Positions 1-8,566 of a DNA stretch of 64,000 nucleotides are shown piece after piece. The notes beneath the pieces were generated by a model. That model did not search any database. It saw only the letters and a list, made by a program, of their open reading frames with translations, and was not told the DNA's origin. The stretch comes from Pseudomonadota bacterium (lineage in GTDB: Bacteria > Chloroflexota > UBA6077 > JAJPHF01), in assembly GCA_021325365.1 (NCBI GenBank), contig JAJPHF010000146.1, positions 29,450-93,449 of the forward strand, given 5' to 3'. Both the position numbers and the translations under genes were made by a program. The number at the start of each line of letters is the position of its first letter. Positions within the stretch are counted from its first letter, which is position 1.

Positions 1-1830
1 CTGGGCGCCCGCGAGCGCATCGCCGCGCTCGCCGATCCGGGCTCGTTCCGCGAAACCCACCCCGAGATGATCTCCGTCGACCCGCTGGAGTTCCGCGACC
101 GCCTCCCCTACCGCGACCGCTTGCTCGACGCCCAGTCGCGCACGGGGCTGAGCGAGGCCGCGGTGACCGGCACGCTGCGCATCGGCGGGCGGCCGGCGGT
201 CGTCGCGGTGCTCGATTTCGAGTTCCTGGGCGGCAGCATGGGCTCGGTCGTCGGCGAGAAGGTGGCGCTCGCCTTCGAGCTGGCCGTGAAGCATCACCTG
301 CCGATGATCACGATCGTCGGCAGCGGCGGCGCGCGCATGCAAGAGGGCATCCTGTCGCTGATGCAGATGGCCAAGACGGCCGCGGCCGTGGCGCGCTTGC
401 ACGCCGCCCGACTGCCGTACGTCTCGGTGCTCACCCACCCCACGACCGGCGGCGTCTTCGCCAGCTTTGCCAGCCTGGGCGACGTGACGCTCGCCGAGCC
501 CGGCGCGCTCATCGGCTTCGCGGGCCCCCGCGTGCTGGAGCAGACCGGCGTCGCCCGCAAGGACGACGCCGCGCGCGCCGGCCGGGACGGCGCCGACACG
601 CCGCTCGCCGCGGAGGCGGCGCCCGCCGCGCCGCCTCCTGCCGAGGCGCCGGCACAGGGCTCTGCGCCGCCGCCTCCCGTCGTCCAGGCGCGCTTGGAGA
701 CGCCCCCGCCGCCGGCCGCCAGCACGCCCCCGCCCGCGCCGCCCGCCGAGCGCTCGCACAGCGCCGAGTTCCTGCTGGCCCACGGGATGCTGGACGCCGT
801 GGTCGACCGCACGCGGCTGCGCGAAGTGCTGGCCAGCCTGCTGGGCTATCTCAGCCCCGAGTACCGGCTGAGCCGCGGCCGCGAGCACGAGATCGTCTCC
901 GCCGGCTGGCGCGGGTCCGCGTGGGACACCGTCCAGCTCGCGCGCCACGCCGCGCGGCCCACCGCGCTCGACTACATCCACCGGCTGATGCCCGACTTCC
1001 TCGAGCTGCACGGCGACCGGCTCTTTGGCGACGATCCGGCGGTCATCATCGGCCTGGGCGACCTGGCCGGCATTCCCGTGGCCGTGATCGGCCAGGAGCG
1101 CGATCCCGACGACCCCGAGCGCCACGGTGGCCGCGCGCGCCCCGAGGGCTATCGCAAGGCCGACCGCATGATGCGCCTGGCGGCGAAGTTCCACTTGCCG
1201 CTGCTCACGTTCATCGACACGCCGGGTGCCGAGGCGGGTGTCGAGTCGGAGGCGCGGGGCCTGGCCTCCGCGATGGCCACCTGTCTCGCCCGCATGTCGC
1301 GGCTCCCGGTGCCGACCGTCGCCGCGGTCATCGGCGAGGGCGGCAGCGGCGGCGCGCTCGCCTTCGGCGTGGCCGATCGCGTGCTCATGCAGGAGCACGC
1401 CATCTACTCGGTGATCTCGCCGGAGGGCGCGTCGGCCATCCTCTTCCGCGACGCGGCGCTGGCACCCGATCTCGCGCCCTCGCTGCGCCTCACCGCGCCC
1501 GACCTGCGCGAGCTAGGCGTGATCGACGCGATCGTGCCCGAGCCGACCGGCGGCGCTCACCTCGATCCCGACGCCGCCGCCCGCTACCTGAAGGACGCTA
1601 TCCTGCACGAGTTGATCGGCCTGCAAGAGGTGCCGCCCGCCCGCCTGGTGCGTCAGCGCTACGCGCGCTACCGCGGCATTGGCGCCTACACCTCGCGCCG
1701 GCGGGCGGCCTTCGCGCGCCATCTCACGCAGGTGCAGGACCACCTCCAGCGCACCGTGGACCTCCTGCGCGAGCGGCTGCCCCACGGCCGCGCCCCCGCT
1801 GCTCCGCCGGAGCCCGAGGCGCAATCGTGA
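1..1830 (+). CDS. accDA: Acetyl-CoA carboxylase carboxyltransferase, fused beta-alpha subunits (5' truncated)
   Basis: Makes malonyl-CoA by transferring a carboxyl group from biotin to acetyl-CoA, the first step of fatty acid synthesis. The frame is open from base 1, so the N-terminal zinc finger lies outside the window. The AccD half shows GGSMGSVVGEK (about nt 230-262) and GGARMQEGILSLMQMAKT (about nt 324-377). The AccA half starts near nt 930 (ARPTALDYIHR) and carries GEGGSGGA and YSVISPEGA (about nt 1333-1435). The two subunits are separate genes in most bacteria. A Pro/Ala-rich stretch of about 70 residues (nt 550-756) interrupts the AccD fold between RVLEQT and AEFLLAHGM, where only about ten residues are usual. 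The stop overlaps the next start (GTGA). Confidence 0.95.
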   Translation: MGARERIAALADPGSFRETHPEMISVDPLEFRDRLPYRDRLLDAQSRTGLSEAAVTGTLRIGGRPAVVAVLDFEFLGGSMGSVVGEKVALAFELAVKHHLPMITIVGSGGARMQEGILSLMQMAKTAAAVARLHAARLPYVSVLTHPTTGGVFASFASLGDVTLAEPGALIGFAGPRVLEQTGVARKDDAARAGRDGADTPLAAEAAPAAPPPAEAPAQGSAPPPPVVQARLETPPPPAASTPPPAPPAERSHSAEFLLAHGMLDAVVDRTRLREVLASLLGYLSPEYRLSRGREHEIVSAGWRGSAWDTVQLARHAARPTALDYIHRLMPDFLELHGDRLFGDDPAVIIGLGDLAGIPVAVIGQERDPDDPERHGGRARPEGYRKADRMMRLAAKFHLPLLTFIDTPGAEAGVESEARGLASAMATCLARMSRLPVPTVAAVIGEGGSGGALAFGVADRVLMQEHAIYSVISPEGASAILFRDAALAPDLAPSLRLTAPDLRELGVIDAIVPEPTGGAHLDPDAAARYLKDAILHELIGLQEVPPARLVRQRYARYRGIGAYTSRRRAAFARHLTQVQDHLQRTVDLLRERLPHGRAPAAPPEPEAQS

Positions 1831-3059
1831 GCGCCCACGACCCCACTCAGCCCTCAGCACTCGGCGCTCAGCACCCCGGTGGCCCGCTCGCCGGCGTGAT
1901 CGTCGTGGACCTGACCCGCGCCCTGGCCGGGCCCTACTGCACGCTGATGCTCGGCGACCTCGGCGCCGACGTGCTGAAGGTCGAGGCGCCGGAGGGCGAC
2001 GAGTCCCGCACCTGGGGCCCCCCCTTCGTCAACGGCGAGACCAGCTACTTCATGACCGTCAACCGCAACAAGCGGTCGATGACGCTCAACCTCAAGGCGC
2101 CGCGCGGCCTCGAAGTGCTGGAGCGGCTCGTGCAGGCCGCCGACGTGCTGGTCGAGAACTTTCGCCCCGGCACGCTCGCCCGCCTGGGGCTGAGCCCCGA
2201 GGCCGCCCTCGCGCTCAACCCGCGGCTCGTCTACTGCGCGATCACCGGCTTCGGCCAGGACGGCCCGCGCCGCGACCAGCCCGCCTACGACCAGATCTTG
2301 CAGGGCATGGGCGGCGTGATGAGCCTCACAGGGCCGCCCGACGGCGGCCCGAACAAGGCGGGCATCCCGATCGCCGACCTGGCGGCCGGCATGTTCGCGG
2401 CCTACGCCGTCGCCGCCGCGCTCTACGAGCGCTCGCGCTCGGGCCAGGGCCAGTTCGTCGACACGTCGATGCTCGGCGGCCAGGTCGCGCTGCTCTCGTA
2501 CCAGGCCGGTGCCTACTTCGCCACCGGCCGCCCCCCCGGCCGCGCGGGCAACCGCCACTCCCAGATCGCCCCCTACGAGACGTTCGCCACGGCCGATGGC
2601 CACGCGAACCTCGCCGTGGCCAACGACGCCCTGTGGGGGCGCTTCTGCGAGGCGCTCGGGCTTGCGGACCTGCGCCACGACCCCCGCTTCGCCACCAACG
2701 GCGACCGCGTCACGAACCGCGCGGCGCTCGTCGCCGTGATCGGGCCGCGCCTCCGCGAGCTAACGACCGACGAGGTGCTCGCCCGCCTCCAGCCGGCCGG
2801 CGTGCCCTGCGGCCCGATCTACGATCTCGCCCAGGTCTTCGCCGATCCCCAGGTCGAGCACCTCGGCCTCAAGCCCACCGTGCAGCACCCGCGCGCCGGC
2901 GAGTGGCCGATGCCCGGCCTGCCCTATCGCCTGTCGCGCACCCTCGGCGGCGTGCGCCTCCCCGCGCCCCTCCTCGGCGAGCACACCGACGCCGTCCTCG
3001 CCGCCCTCGGCTACCCGCCCGCCGACGTCGCCGCCCTCCACGCCGCCGGCACCGTCTGA
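1827..3059 (+). CDS. CaiB/BaiF family III CoA-transferase
   Basis: A 410-residue family III CoA-transferase, which moves CoA between carboxylic acids through an aspartyl-CoA intermediate. Visible family features are the N-terminal VVDLTRALAGPYCTLMLGDL, LVENFRPGTLARLGL, and the expected active-site Asp in IPIADLAAGM. The substrate cannot be read from sequence. The GTG start overlaps the accDA stop by four bases, which implies translational coupling. The first codons encode a degenerate copy of the CTCAGCACT repeat (TQPSALGAQHP), so the natural start may be later, near GVIVVDL. Placement behind accDA suggests acyl-CoA metabolism, but that is inference. Confidence 0.9.
   Translation: MSAHDPTQPSALGAQHPGGPLAGVIVVDLTRALAGPYCTLMLGDLGADVLKVEAPEGDESRTWGPPFVNGETSYFMTVNRNKRSMTLNLKAPRGLEVLERLVQAADVLVENFRPGTLARLGLSPEAALALNPRLVYCAITGFGQDGPRRDQPAYDQILQGMGGVMSLTGPPDGGPNKAGIPIADLAAGMFAAYAVAAALYERSRSGQGQFVDTSMLGGQVALLSYQAGAYFATGRPPGRAGNRHSQIAPYETFATADGHANLAVANDALWGRFCEALGLADLRHDPRFATNGDRVTNRAALVAVIGPRLRELTTDEVLARLQPAGVPCGPIYDLAQVFADPQVEHLGLKPTVQHPRAGEWPMPGLPYRLSRTLGGVRLPAPLLGEHTDAVLAALGYPPADVAALHAAGTV
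1845..1874 (+). repeat. CTCAGCACT-type short tandem repeat, copy 1 (degenerate)
   Basis: Three degenerate CTCAGCRCT-like units sit inside the first codons of the CoA-transferase. Cleaner copies occur at 8771-8801 (start of pfkA) and 39390-39418 (start of murT). Confidence 0.6.
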
Positions 3060-3123
3060 TGCGCAGCTTTTCCGACCAGTAATCCCGGCCTTCGAGGGCG
3101 AGAGCGGCAACCTGCCGCCGGGT

Positions 3124-3519
3124 GTGTGGGAGGCTACCTGGGAGGAATTCGCCTCGCGGTTTGCTTTCACGGACCGGCGCCGCGCACTGCTCGGCGGGCT
3201 TCGAGCAGCCTTGTTGGAGCTACAAGCAGCCGGCTGTAGTCGGGCCTACATCAATGGCAGTTTCGTGACCGCCAAGGCAGAGCCGAACGACTTCGACGGC
3301 TGCTGGGAGGGTGAGGGGGTGGACCTCGATCGCCTCGATCCGGTGTTGCAGGATATGGTACCGCCGCGCGCCGCGCAGAAAGCTAAGTACGGCGGGGAGA
3401 TGTTTGAGGTAGACTCAAGCGTAGGTGGATGGCGCACGGCAATGTTGTATTTCTTTCAGAGTGACCGCCGCGGCCGGCCGAAAGGGATTGTTGCGATTGA
3501 TCTGGGAACGCTGACATGA
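3124..3519 (+). CDS. DUF6932-like nucleotidyltransferase-fold protein (N-terminus uncertain)
   Basis: Small protein of 131 residues if it starts at GTG 3124. The central GSFVTAKAEPNDFDGCW resembles the GS...D.D strand-loop of minimal nucleotidyltransferases, as found in DUF6932 proteins, which are often in toxin-antitoxin-like pairs. Similarity to the family (IPAFEGESGNLPPG) continues upstream in the same open frame to about nt 3082, where no ATG, GTG or TTG is available (the codon there is GTA). The annotated N-terminus may therefore be a remnant, or an unusual start is used. The end overlaps the next gene by ATGA. Base composition is lower in GC than the neighbours, suggesting acquisition. 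Confidence 0.6.
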   Translation: MWEATWEEFASRFAFTDRRRALLGGLRAALLELQAAGCSRAYINGSFVTAKAEPNDFDGCWEGEGVDLDRLDPVLQDMVPPRAAQKAKYGGEMFEVDSSVGGWRTAMLYFFQSDRRGRPKGIVAIDLGTLT

Positions 3520-3731
3520 TCGCCGACGAGCACGAGTACCGTGTCACCCTCGAGCAGGCTGAGCGGCTGGCTCTTGCTCTCGCCGAGGCGGATAGAGAGG
3601 CTAGCGCTCCCGATGCCCGCCACCGGCGTTTGATGCGCGCCGCCCTCGAAAGCCAGCTAGACGACTTGCGCGCGGAGCTAGCCGACTATGAGGCGAGGCA
3701 AGTGAGCCGTCAGGCAGGAACTCGCCGTTAA
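3516..3731 (+). CDS. Small antitoxin-like protein paired with DUF6932 gene
   Basis: A 71-residue protein rich in charged helices (EYRVTLEQAERLALAL, then ESQLDDLRAELADYEAR). This N-terminal pattern is familiar from helix-turn-helix antitoxin-like proteins, but the protein ends before any HTH, so it may be a truncated or minimal version. It overlaps the preceding DUF6932-like gene by four bases, the usual layout of a two-gene module. No function can be assigned directly. Confidence 0.55.
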   Translation: MIADEHEYRVTLEQAERLALALAEADREASAPDARHRRLMRAALESQLDDLRAELADYEARQVSRQAGTRR

Positions 3732-3748
3732 CCGCTAACCTGGTCGCG

Positions 3749-3777
3749 TTGACAGCGCGCGCCCCCGCGCCTACACT
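3749..3777 (+). promoter_or_regulatory. Sigma-70-type promoter upstream of exported binding protein
   Basis: TTGACA at 3749-3754, 17-base spacer, TACACT at 3772-3777. The next start codon is at 3851, leaving a leader of roughly 65 bases. A perfect -35 with optimal spacing in such GC-rich DNA is unlikely by chance. Confidence 0.75.
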
Positions 3778-3850
3778 GACCCCACCGCGAACGAAGCGGT
3801 GCATACGTGGCGGGCGCCCCAATAGCGCGGCCGCCGACGGGAGGGCGACG

Positions 3851-4942
3851 ATGCGGTGTCGGCGCGGCGTGCTCGGTGTGGCGCTTCTCGTCCTGGCGCT
3901 CGGGCTGCAGACCGTGGGGCCGCCCGCCGCTCCAGCCGTCCAAGCCGGCCCCCTGCCCGCCCCCGGGGCTCAGCAAGGCCCCGGCCCGCTCAGCCCGCCC
4001 CTGTCCGTCCGCGTCGGGCTCCTCGCAAGCGTCTCGGACTCCGGCGTCTACATCGGGCTAGCGCGCGGCTACTACCACGAGCTAGGGCTCGACCTGAACG
4101 TGGAGACGATCGGGGACCCGAACACCATCGTCACGCTCACCAGCGCCAACCAGCTCGACGTCGGCGGCTCCGGCGTCACCGCCAACCCCTTCCAGGCCGC
4201 CGCGCGCGGCATCCCCGTGAAGATGGTGGCCGACAAGGGCCAGCAGCGCCCCGGCTTCGGCTACTACCCGCTGATCGTCCGCCAGGCCCTGTGGGACGAC
4301 GGCGAGCTGCGTACCTTCGCCGACCTCCGTGGTCGCCAGATCGGCAAGCTCAGCCGCTGCGACTCCCAGGACCCGCAGCTCGAGCGGGCGCTGGAGCGCG
4401 GCGGCCTCACCCGCGACGACGTCGAGCTGCGCTACATGGGCTTCCCCGACATGAACGCCGCGCTCGCCAACGGCGGGCTCGACGCCACCTGGCAGGTCGA
4501 GCCGCTGGCCACGCTCGCCGAGGCCAACGGCATCGCCCACCGCCTCGCGGGCGGCGACGAGATCTACCCCAACCAGCAGCTCGCCGCGCTCTACTACGCC
4601 CCAGACTTCGCCGCGCGCACCGACGCCGCCCAGCGCTTCATGATCGCCTACATCCGCTCGCTGCGCGACTACAACGACGCCTTCGTGCGGAACGTCGGCC
4701 GCGCCGACGTGGCCCAGATCCTCGCCCAGTACACGACCGTGACCGACCTCTCGCTCTACGACCGCATCGTGCCGGCGGGCCTCGACCCCGATGGGCGCCT
4801 GAACGTGCCGGGCATCCGCGACGACGTGGCCCTCTTCGAGCGCCTCGGCTGCATCACCGGCACCGCGCCCGACGTGAGCCAGGTGGTGGACGAGTCCTAC
4901 GTCAACTACGCCCTCGGCGTCCTCGGCCCCTACGCGCGCTGA
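3851..4942 (+). CDS. Exported NMT1/SsuA-like substrate-binding protein
   Basis: A 363-residue exported protein of the NMT1/THI5/SsuA class, which captures small organic or anionic solutes for ABC importers. The ATG at 3851 is chosen because a GGGAGG ribosome site lies just upstream and a signal peptide follows (Arg-rich start, hydrophobic core, cut near AVQA, no lipobox Cys). The mature part shows VRVGLLASVSDSGVYIGLA, GYYHELGLDLNVE and the domain hinge TSANQLDVGGSGVT, typical of the family. It is monocistronic with its own promoter. No permease or ATPase is adjacent; the only matching pair in the window is at 31427-33238. Substrate unknown. Confidence 0.85.
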   Translation: MRCRRGVLGVALLVLALGLQTVGPPAAPAVQAGPLPAPGAQQGPGPLSPPLSVRVGLLASVSDSGVYIGLARGYYHELGLDLNVETIGDPNTIVTLTSANQLDVGGSGVTANPFQAAARGIPVKMVADKGQQRPGFGYYPLIVRQALWDDGELRTFADLRGRQIGKLSRCDSQDPQLERALERGGLTRDDVELRYMGFPDMNAALANGGLDATWQVEPLATLAEANGIAHRLAGGDEIYPNQQLAALYYAPDFAARTDAAQRFMIAYIRSLRDYNDAFVRNVGRADVAQILAQYTTVTDLSLYDRIVPAGLDPDGRLNVPGIRDDVALFERLGCITGTAPDVSQVVDESYVNYALGVLGPYAR

Positions 4943-5025
4943 GCCGGCCGACCCGATGCTCCCGGCCTATTGCCGCCGGCCCCACGCCCTCCCCACTGCA
5001 TGGCACCCGCGCCAGCCGAACGGCG

Positions 5026-5277
5026 CTAACGTCGGCCCTCAATCGGCTCGGCGCTCGCGGCGTGGGCGGCATCCACGGCGGCCCGACGGACGAACTGCGC
5101 GCTGTTCAACCCGGCGCGTCGTGCTGCCGCCGCTACCGCGCGCAGGTCAGCGCGGCTGAAGGATACGACGAGTTCCATCGTCGGATCCGACTCGCCCGGA
5201 TGCGTCTCGCCCTTCTCCCAATCCCACATCTCAGCGCTCTGTAACTCATCTAGCTCGCGTTGATCTTTCGGGTTCAT
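5026..5277 (-). CDS. Ribbon-helix-helix-like antitoxin
   Basis: An 83-residue protein. The N-terminus (NPKDQRELDELQSAEMWDWE) is acidic, and the C-terminal half (ELVVSFSRADLRAVAAAARR, then LNSAQFVRRAAVDAA) has the strand-helix-helix pattern of RHH DNA-binding antitoxins. It lies 49 bases downstream of a frameshifted DUF4258/BrnT-like toxin gene on the same strand, the usual partner order. The antitoxin appears intact whereas the toxin is broken. Confidence 0.6.
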   Translation of the reverse strand: MNPKDQRELDELQSAEMWDWEKGETHPGESDPTMELVVSFSRADLRAVAAAARRAGLNSAQFVRRAAVDAAHAASAEPIEGRR

Positions 5278-5326
5278 CCTTTATCTCCGTGGCCCGAATC
5301 CCCAAGCGACCGCACATGCCATCAGT

Positions 5327-5640
5327 CTAGTCCAGTGGCGGTAACTGTGCCCACTCCGCTGGCTTGCAGTACCATGCAGTCACCGGAACCCAGATGGTCG
5401 GAGACTCGGCCGGAAAGATGGGCGCCGCGATGCACGCGCCATCGTGATCCTGGCCGATGAAGAGATACGGGGCGCCTGGCTTCGGCGGTTAGGAATCACA
5501 CGATACGGGTTTGATAGCGCCTGCTCCAGCTGCTCTTCGTAGACGCGGTGAACCGCCATCTTGTCCAGCGCTCGTTCGGTTAGCCGGAATCCCGCGACCT
5601 GGATGCGGCGCCGCGATCCGCGGCCCCGGCGTTGTCTCAT
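5327..5640 (-). pseudogene. DUF4258/BrnT-like toxin, frameshifted
   Basis: Reading from ATG 5640, the protein begins with FRLTERALDKMAVHRVYEEQ and continues to NPYRVIPNRR, a match to the start of small DUF4258/BrnT-like RNase-fold toxins. From there the family sequence continues in another frame: GAPYLFIGQDHDGACIAAPI, then SPTIWVPVTAWYCKPAEWA, ending at TAG 5327. Losing one base in the CGCCGAAGCC stretch near 5494 explains the shift. The start codon overlaps the stop of the MetE-like gene. Sequencing error is the alternative explanation. Confidence 0.65.
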
Positions 5641-6785
5641 TCGCCCCAGACGCGCCGGGCCGTCTCGACCACGGCCTCCAGCTTGCGGCGCTGGTCGTCC
5701 GCGCTGATCAGGTTGCCCACCACGCTCGACGCGAACCCGCACTGCGGGCTGATCGCCAGCTGCTCCAGCGGCACGTAGCGCGCCGCCTCGTCGATCCGAC
5801 GCTGCAGCTCGTCCACGCTCGGCGTCTCGGGCACTTTGGTGCTGATGAGCCCGAGCACCACCACTTTGCCCTTCGGCACGAAGCGCAGCGGCTCGAAGCT
5901 GCCCGCGCGCTCCGTGTCGTACTCCAGCAGGAAGCGGTCGTGCCGCAGCTCGTTGAACAGCCGCTCGGCGATCGCGTCGTAGCTGCCCTCGCGGTGCCAG
6001 CGGCTGCTCTCGTTGCCGCGGCAGAGGTGGATGCCGAACGTCACGCCGGGGAAGTCGGCGATCACCGCGTTGTCGGCGCGTAGGCCGCGGGCGAAGTTCG
6101 TGTCCGGGTCCTCGCCGCGCGCCGTCATCTGCGCCCGCGACGGCGCGTCCACGTAGGCCGTGTAGCTGGGCGCGTCGATCTGCACGTACGGGCAGCCCGC
6201 GTCCACCAGCCCCTGCACGATCTGCCGCTGGATCGCCACCACGTCCGCCACGAACGCGTCCAGCCCGTCGTACACCGGCGCCGACCGCGCGTAGTCCCAG
6301 CGCTGCTGAATGCGGTCCGGGCCAATCAGCGTCACCTTCGCGGGGATGCGCGCGATGCCGCTGACGAACTCGTACTCTTCCAACGGCTGGTTCCGCACCA
6401 GGCGCAGCCGCTCGCGCACCGGACGCCGCTGCGCCACCGCCGGCCCCGCCACCTCGCCCTCCGGGTGGTCCAGGCGCGTGTGTGGCGGCGCGATCTCCGC
6501 CCGCTGCTCGTGCCAGCCGATGTCCTGCGCCCCGGCCTCGTAGCCCGCCACCGCGTGGCCGAAGCTGTCCTGGAAGTTCAGGCGACGGAACTCGCCGTCC
6601 GTGAGCACGTCGAGCCCCACGCTCTCCTGCAGCGCGACGGCCTCGCGGATTGCCCGGTCCTCGGCCGCGCGCAGCCCCGCGTCGTCGAGCGCGCCCCGCG
6701 CGTGTGCGCGCCACGCTTCCTTCAGGGCCTCGGGCCGCAGCAAGCTGCCCACCACGTCGGTGCGGATGTGCGTCAGATCGGCCAT
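5637..6785 (-). CDS. Cobalamin-independent methionine synthase-like (MetE C-terminal domain) protein
   Basis: A 382-residue protein with the single (beta/alpha)8 catalytic domain of the MetE C-terminal half. These enzymes use zinc to activate a thiol for methyl transfer, though short stand-alone versions can have other substrates. Start region RTDVVGSLLRPEALKEA is diagnostic. Zinc ligands appear as His/Cys in FGIHLCRGNES and Cys in ISPQCGFAS, with an acidic residue in FLLEYD. GLDVLTDGEFRR and YVQIDAP also match the family. Full-length MetE is about twice this size. A GGGAGA ribosome site precedes ATG 6785. Confidence 0.85.
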   Translation of the reverse strand: MADLTHIRTDVVGSLLRPEALKEAWRAHARGALDDAGLRAAEDRAIREAVALQESVGLDVLTDGEFRRLNFQDSFGHAVAGYEAGAQDIGWHEQRAEIAPPHTRLDHPEGEVAGPAVAQRRPVRERLRLVRNQPLEEYEFVSGIARIPAKVTLIGPDRIQQRWDYARSAPVYDGLDAFVADVVAIQRQIVQGLVDAGCPYVQIDAPSYTAYVDAPSRAQMTARGEDPDTNFARGLRADNAVIADFPGVTFGIHLCRGNESSRWHREGSYDAIAERLFNELRHDRFLLEYDTERAGSFEPLRFVPKGKVVVLGLISTKVPETPSVDELQRRIDEAARYVPLEQLAISPQCGFASSVVGNLISADDQRRKLEAVVETARRVWGE

Positions 6786-7082
6786 CGTGCGGTCTCCCTT
6801 GCAGCGAGCTACGGGGATGCGGCGCGCGTGACAGCGCCGGGGCCGAGTTGGGGGATCGAGGTAATCCGTGCGTGCGCTCTCGCGCCCTCTGGCGTCCGCG
6901 TGTCGCGCGTCTCCTGAGAGGATAGGGGGACGGGCGAGCCGGCCGCAACTGCGCCGCGCGTCGCCGCCGTCGGCCCCTCGCACGGCCCGCCGCCCGCATC
7001 CCGCGTCGGCAGCGACGTGCCAGATGAACCGGCTGCGCCCTACGCTGCTCCGCCCTCCCCGAGCCGCCCCGCCAGCGGTCCC

Positions 7083-7088
7083 TATAAT
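7083..7088 (+). promoter_or_regulatory. Possible -10 element (TATAAT)
   Basis: A perfect TATAAT lies about 60 bases before the molybdopterin oxidoreductase start. No recognisable -35 is found 16-18 bases upstream, so this is tentative. Confidence 0.3.
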
Positions 7089-7148
7089 CAAGAGGGTCTG
7101 CCAAACGCGACGAGCGCGCCGGTTCCAGCCGCCAGAGGAGGGCACACG

Positions 7149-7754
7149 ATGTCCTTGGACTTCTTCAAGCAGGGACGCACTGGCCAGCCGGCCGACGCGC
7201 GACTGCCGCCCGGCCAGTACCTCACCAAAGGCTGGCCCGTGCTCCATTACGGCGACGTGCCGCGCCCGCGGCTGGTCGATTGGACCTTCCGCGTCTGGGG
7301 CCTCGTCGAGCAGCCTCAGGAATGGACCTACGAGCAGTTCCTGGCGCTTGGACAGACGCGCGTCGAGTGCGACATCCACTGCGTCACGCGCTGGAGCAAG
7401 CTCGACGTGGTGTTCGAGGGCGTGCCGTTCCAGACGGTGGCGGCGGCCGTGCGGCCCAAACCGGAAGCTAAGTACGTCATGGTCCACGCCGAGCAGGGCT
7501 TCACCGCGAACCTGCCGCTCGCCGACCTCGACCGCCCCACCGTCCTCTTCGCCCACCGCGCCGAGGGCCAGGAGCTAGCGCTCGACCACGGCTGGCCGCT
7601 CCGCCTGGTGGTGCCCCACCTCTACTTCTGGAAGAGCGCCAAGTGGGTGCGCGGGCTCGAGTTCCGCGCCGACGACGCCCCCGGCTTCTGGGAGGGCTAC
7701 GGTTACCACATGCGCGGCGATCCCTGGCAGGAGCAGCGCTACTGGGGAGATTAA
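7149..7754 (+). CDS. Molybdopterin-dependent oxidoreductase (sulfite oxidase/YedY-like domain)
   Basis: A 201-residue stand-alone Moco-binding domain. The molybdenum-ligating Cys is in CDIHCVTRWSKLD; family landmarks are WTFRVWGLVEQPQEWTYEQF, LDHGWPLRLVVPHLYFWKS and KWVRGLEF. No twin-arginine or signal peptide is seen, so it is probably cytoplasmic, unlike YedY. A strong GGAGG site (about nt 7135) sets the ATG. The acceptor is unknown; likely a small reductase acting on oxidised metabolites or sulfur compounds, by analogy only. Confidence 0.88.
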   Translation: MSLDFFKQGRTGQPADARLPPGQYLTKGWPVLHYGDVPRPRLVDWTFRVWGLVEQPQEWTYEQFLALGQTRVECDIHCVTRWSKLDVVFEGVPFQTVAAAVRPKPEAKYVMVHAEQGFTANLPLADLDRPTVLFAHRAEGQELALDHGWPLRLVVPHLYFWKSAKWVRGLEFRADDAPGFWEGYGYHMRGDPWQEQRYWGD

Positions 7755-7779
7755 GGGAGTAGCCTTCGGGGAAACTCCC
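7755..7779 (+). terminator. Weak hairpin between convergent genes
   Basis: GGGAGT (7755-7760) pairs with ACTCCC (7774-7779), directly after the oxidoreductase stop and facing the convergent sirtuin gene. Short stem and no T-run. Confidence 0.35.
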
Positions 7780-7804
7780 CCAGGCCCGCTGCTCCCAGAG
7801 CGCC

Positions 7805-8566
7805 CTACTCGGGCGCCTCGATGGCGGCCACGGCCGCCGGCAGGACCGAGCCGGCGCGGGCGCGGATGACCAGCTCGGCGTGGCCGTCCTGGGGCGTCGC
7901 GCTCTCGTTCACGATCACCAGCGGCGCCCCGTGCTCCCGCGCGATCGTCGGCACGAGGGCCGCGGGATACACCACGAGCGACGACCCGACGACCAGACAG
8001 AGGTCGCACGTGCGGGCGGCCCGCTCGGCGGCATGCAACGCGCCCTCCGGCAGCGCCTGCCCGAACGAGATCGTGGCGTTCTTCAGCAGCCCGCCGCAGC
8101 GCGCGCAGTGCGGCACCTCGACCCCGGCCACCAGCTCGGCCTGGATCGCCTGGCGGGGCGTGCGCGCGTCGCACGCGATGCACAGCACCTCGTGGTTGTT
8201 GCCGTGCAGCTCCACCACCTTGGCGGTCCGCACGCCCGCCCGCTGGTGGAGGCCGTCGATGTTCTGCGTCACGACCAGGCACAGCTTGCCGAGCGCGTCC
8301 AGCCGGGCGATCGCCTCGTGTGCCGGGTTGGGCGCCGCCGCGGCCAGCACCGGGTACGTCTCGCGGCTCCGCAGCCAGTAGCGCCGCTGCGCCTCCGGGT
8401 CGCGCAGAAACTCGTCATAATACACGATCGGGTAGCGGTCCCAGATGCCGCCCGGGCTGCGGAAGTCGCGGATGCCCGATTCTGTGCTCACGCCCGCGCC
8501 CGTGAACACCAGCACGCGCTCCGCCCGGCGCAGCAGCGCCGCGAGCGCCCGCACGTCGTCGTTCAC
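7805..8566 (-). CDS. SIR2-family NAD-dependent protein deacylase
   Basis: A 253-residue sirtuin that removes acyl groups from lysines using NAD+. It shows the NAD-binding GAGVSTESGIRDFRS, the TQNIDGLH motif, catalytic His in ELHGNN, a four-Cys zinc site (CIAC then CARC) and the late GSSLVVYPAA. GTG 8566 is chosen because the protein then has typical length and the fold starts about 20 residues in; longer readings add an unrelated basic tail. Possibly counteracts acetyl-CoA-driven lysine acylation; no neighbour fixes the target. Confidence 0.92.
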   Translation of the reverse strand: MNDDVRALAALLRRAERVLVFTGAGVSTESGIRDFRSPGGIWDRYPIVYYDEFLRDPEAQRRYWLRSRETYPVLAAAAPNPAHEAIARLDALGKLCLVVTQNIDGLHQRAGVRTAKVVELHGNNHEVLCIACDARTPRQAIQAELVAGVEVPHCARCGGLLKNATISFGQALPEGALHAAERAARTCDLCLVVGSSLVVYPAALVPTIAREHGAPLVIVNESATPQDGHAELVIRARAGSVLPAAVAAIEAPE

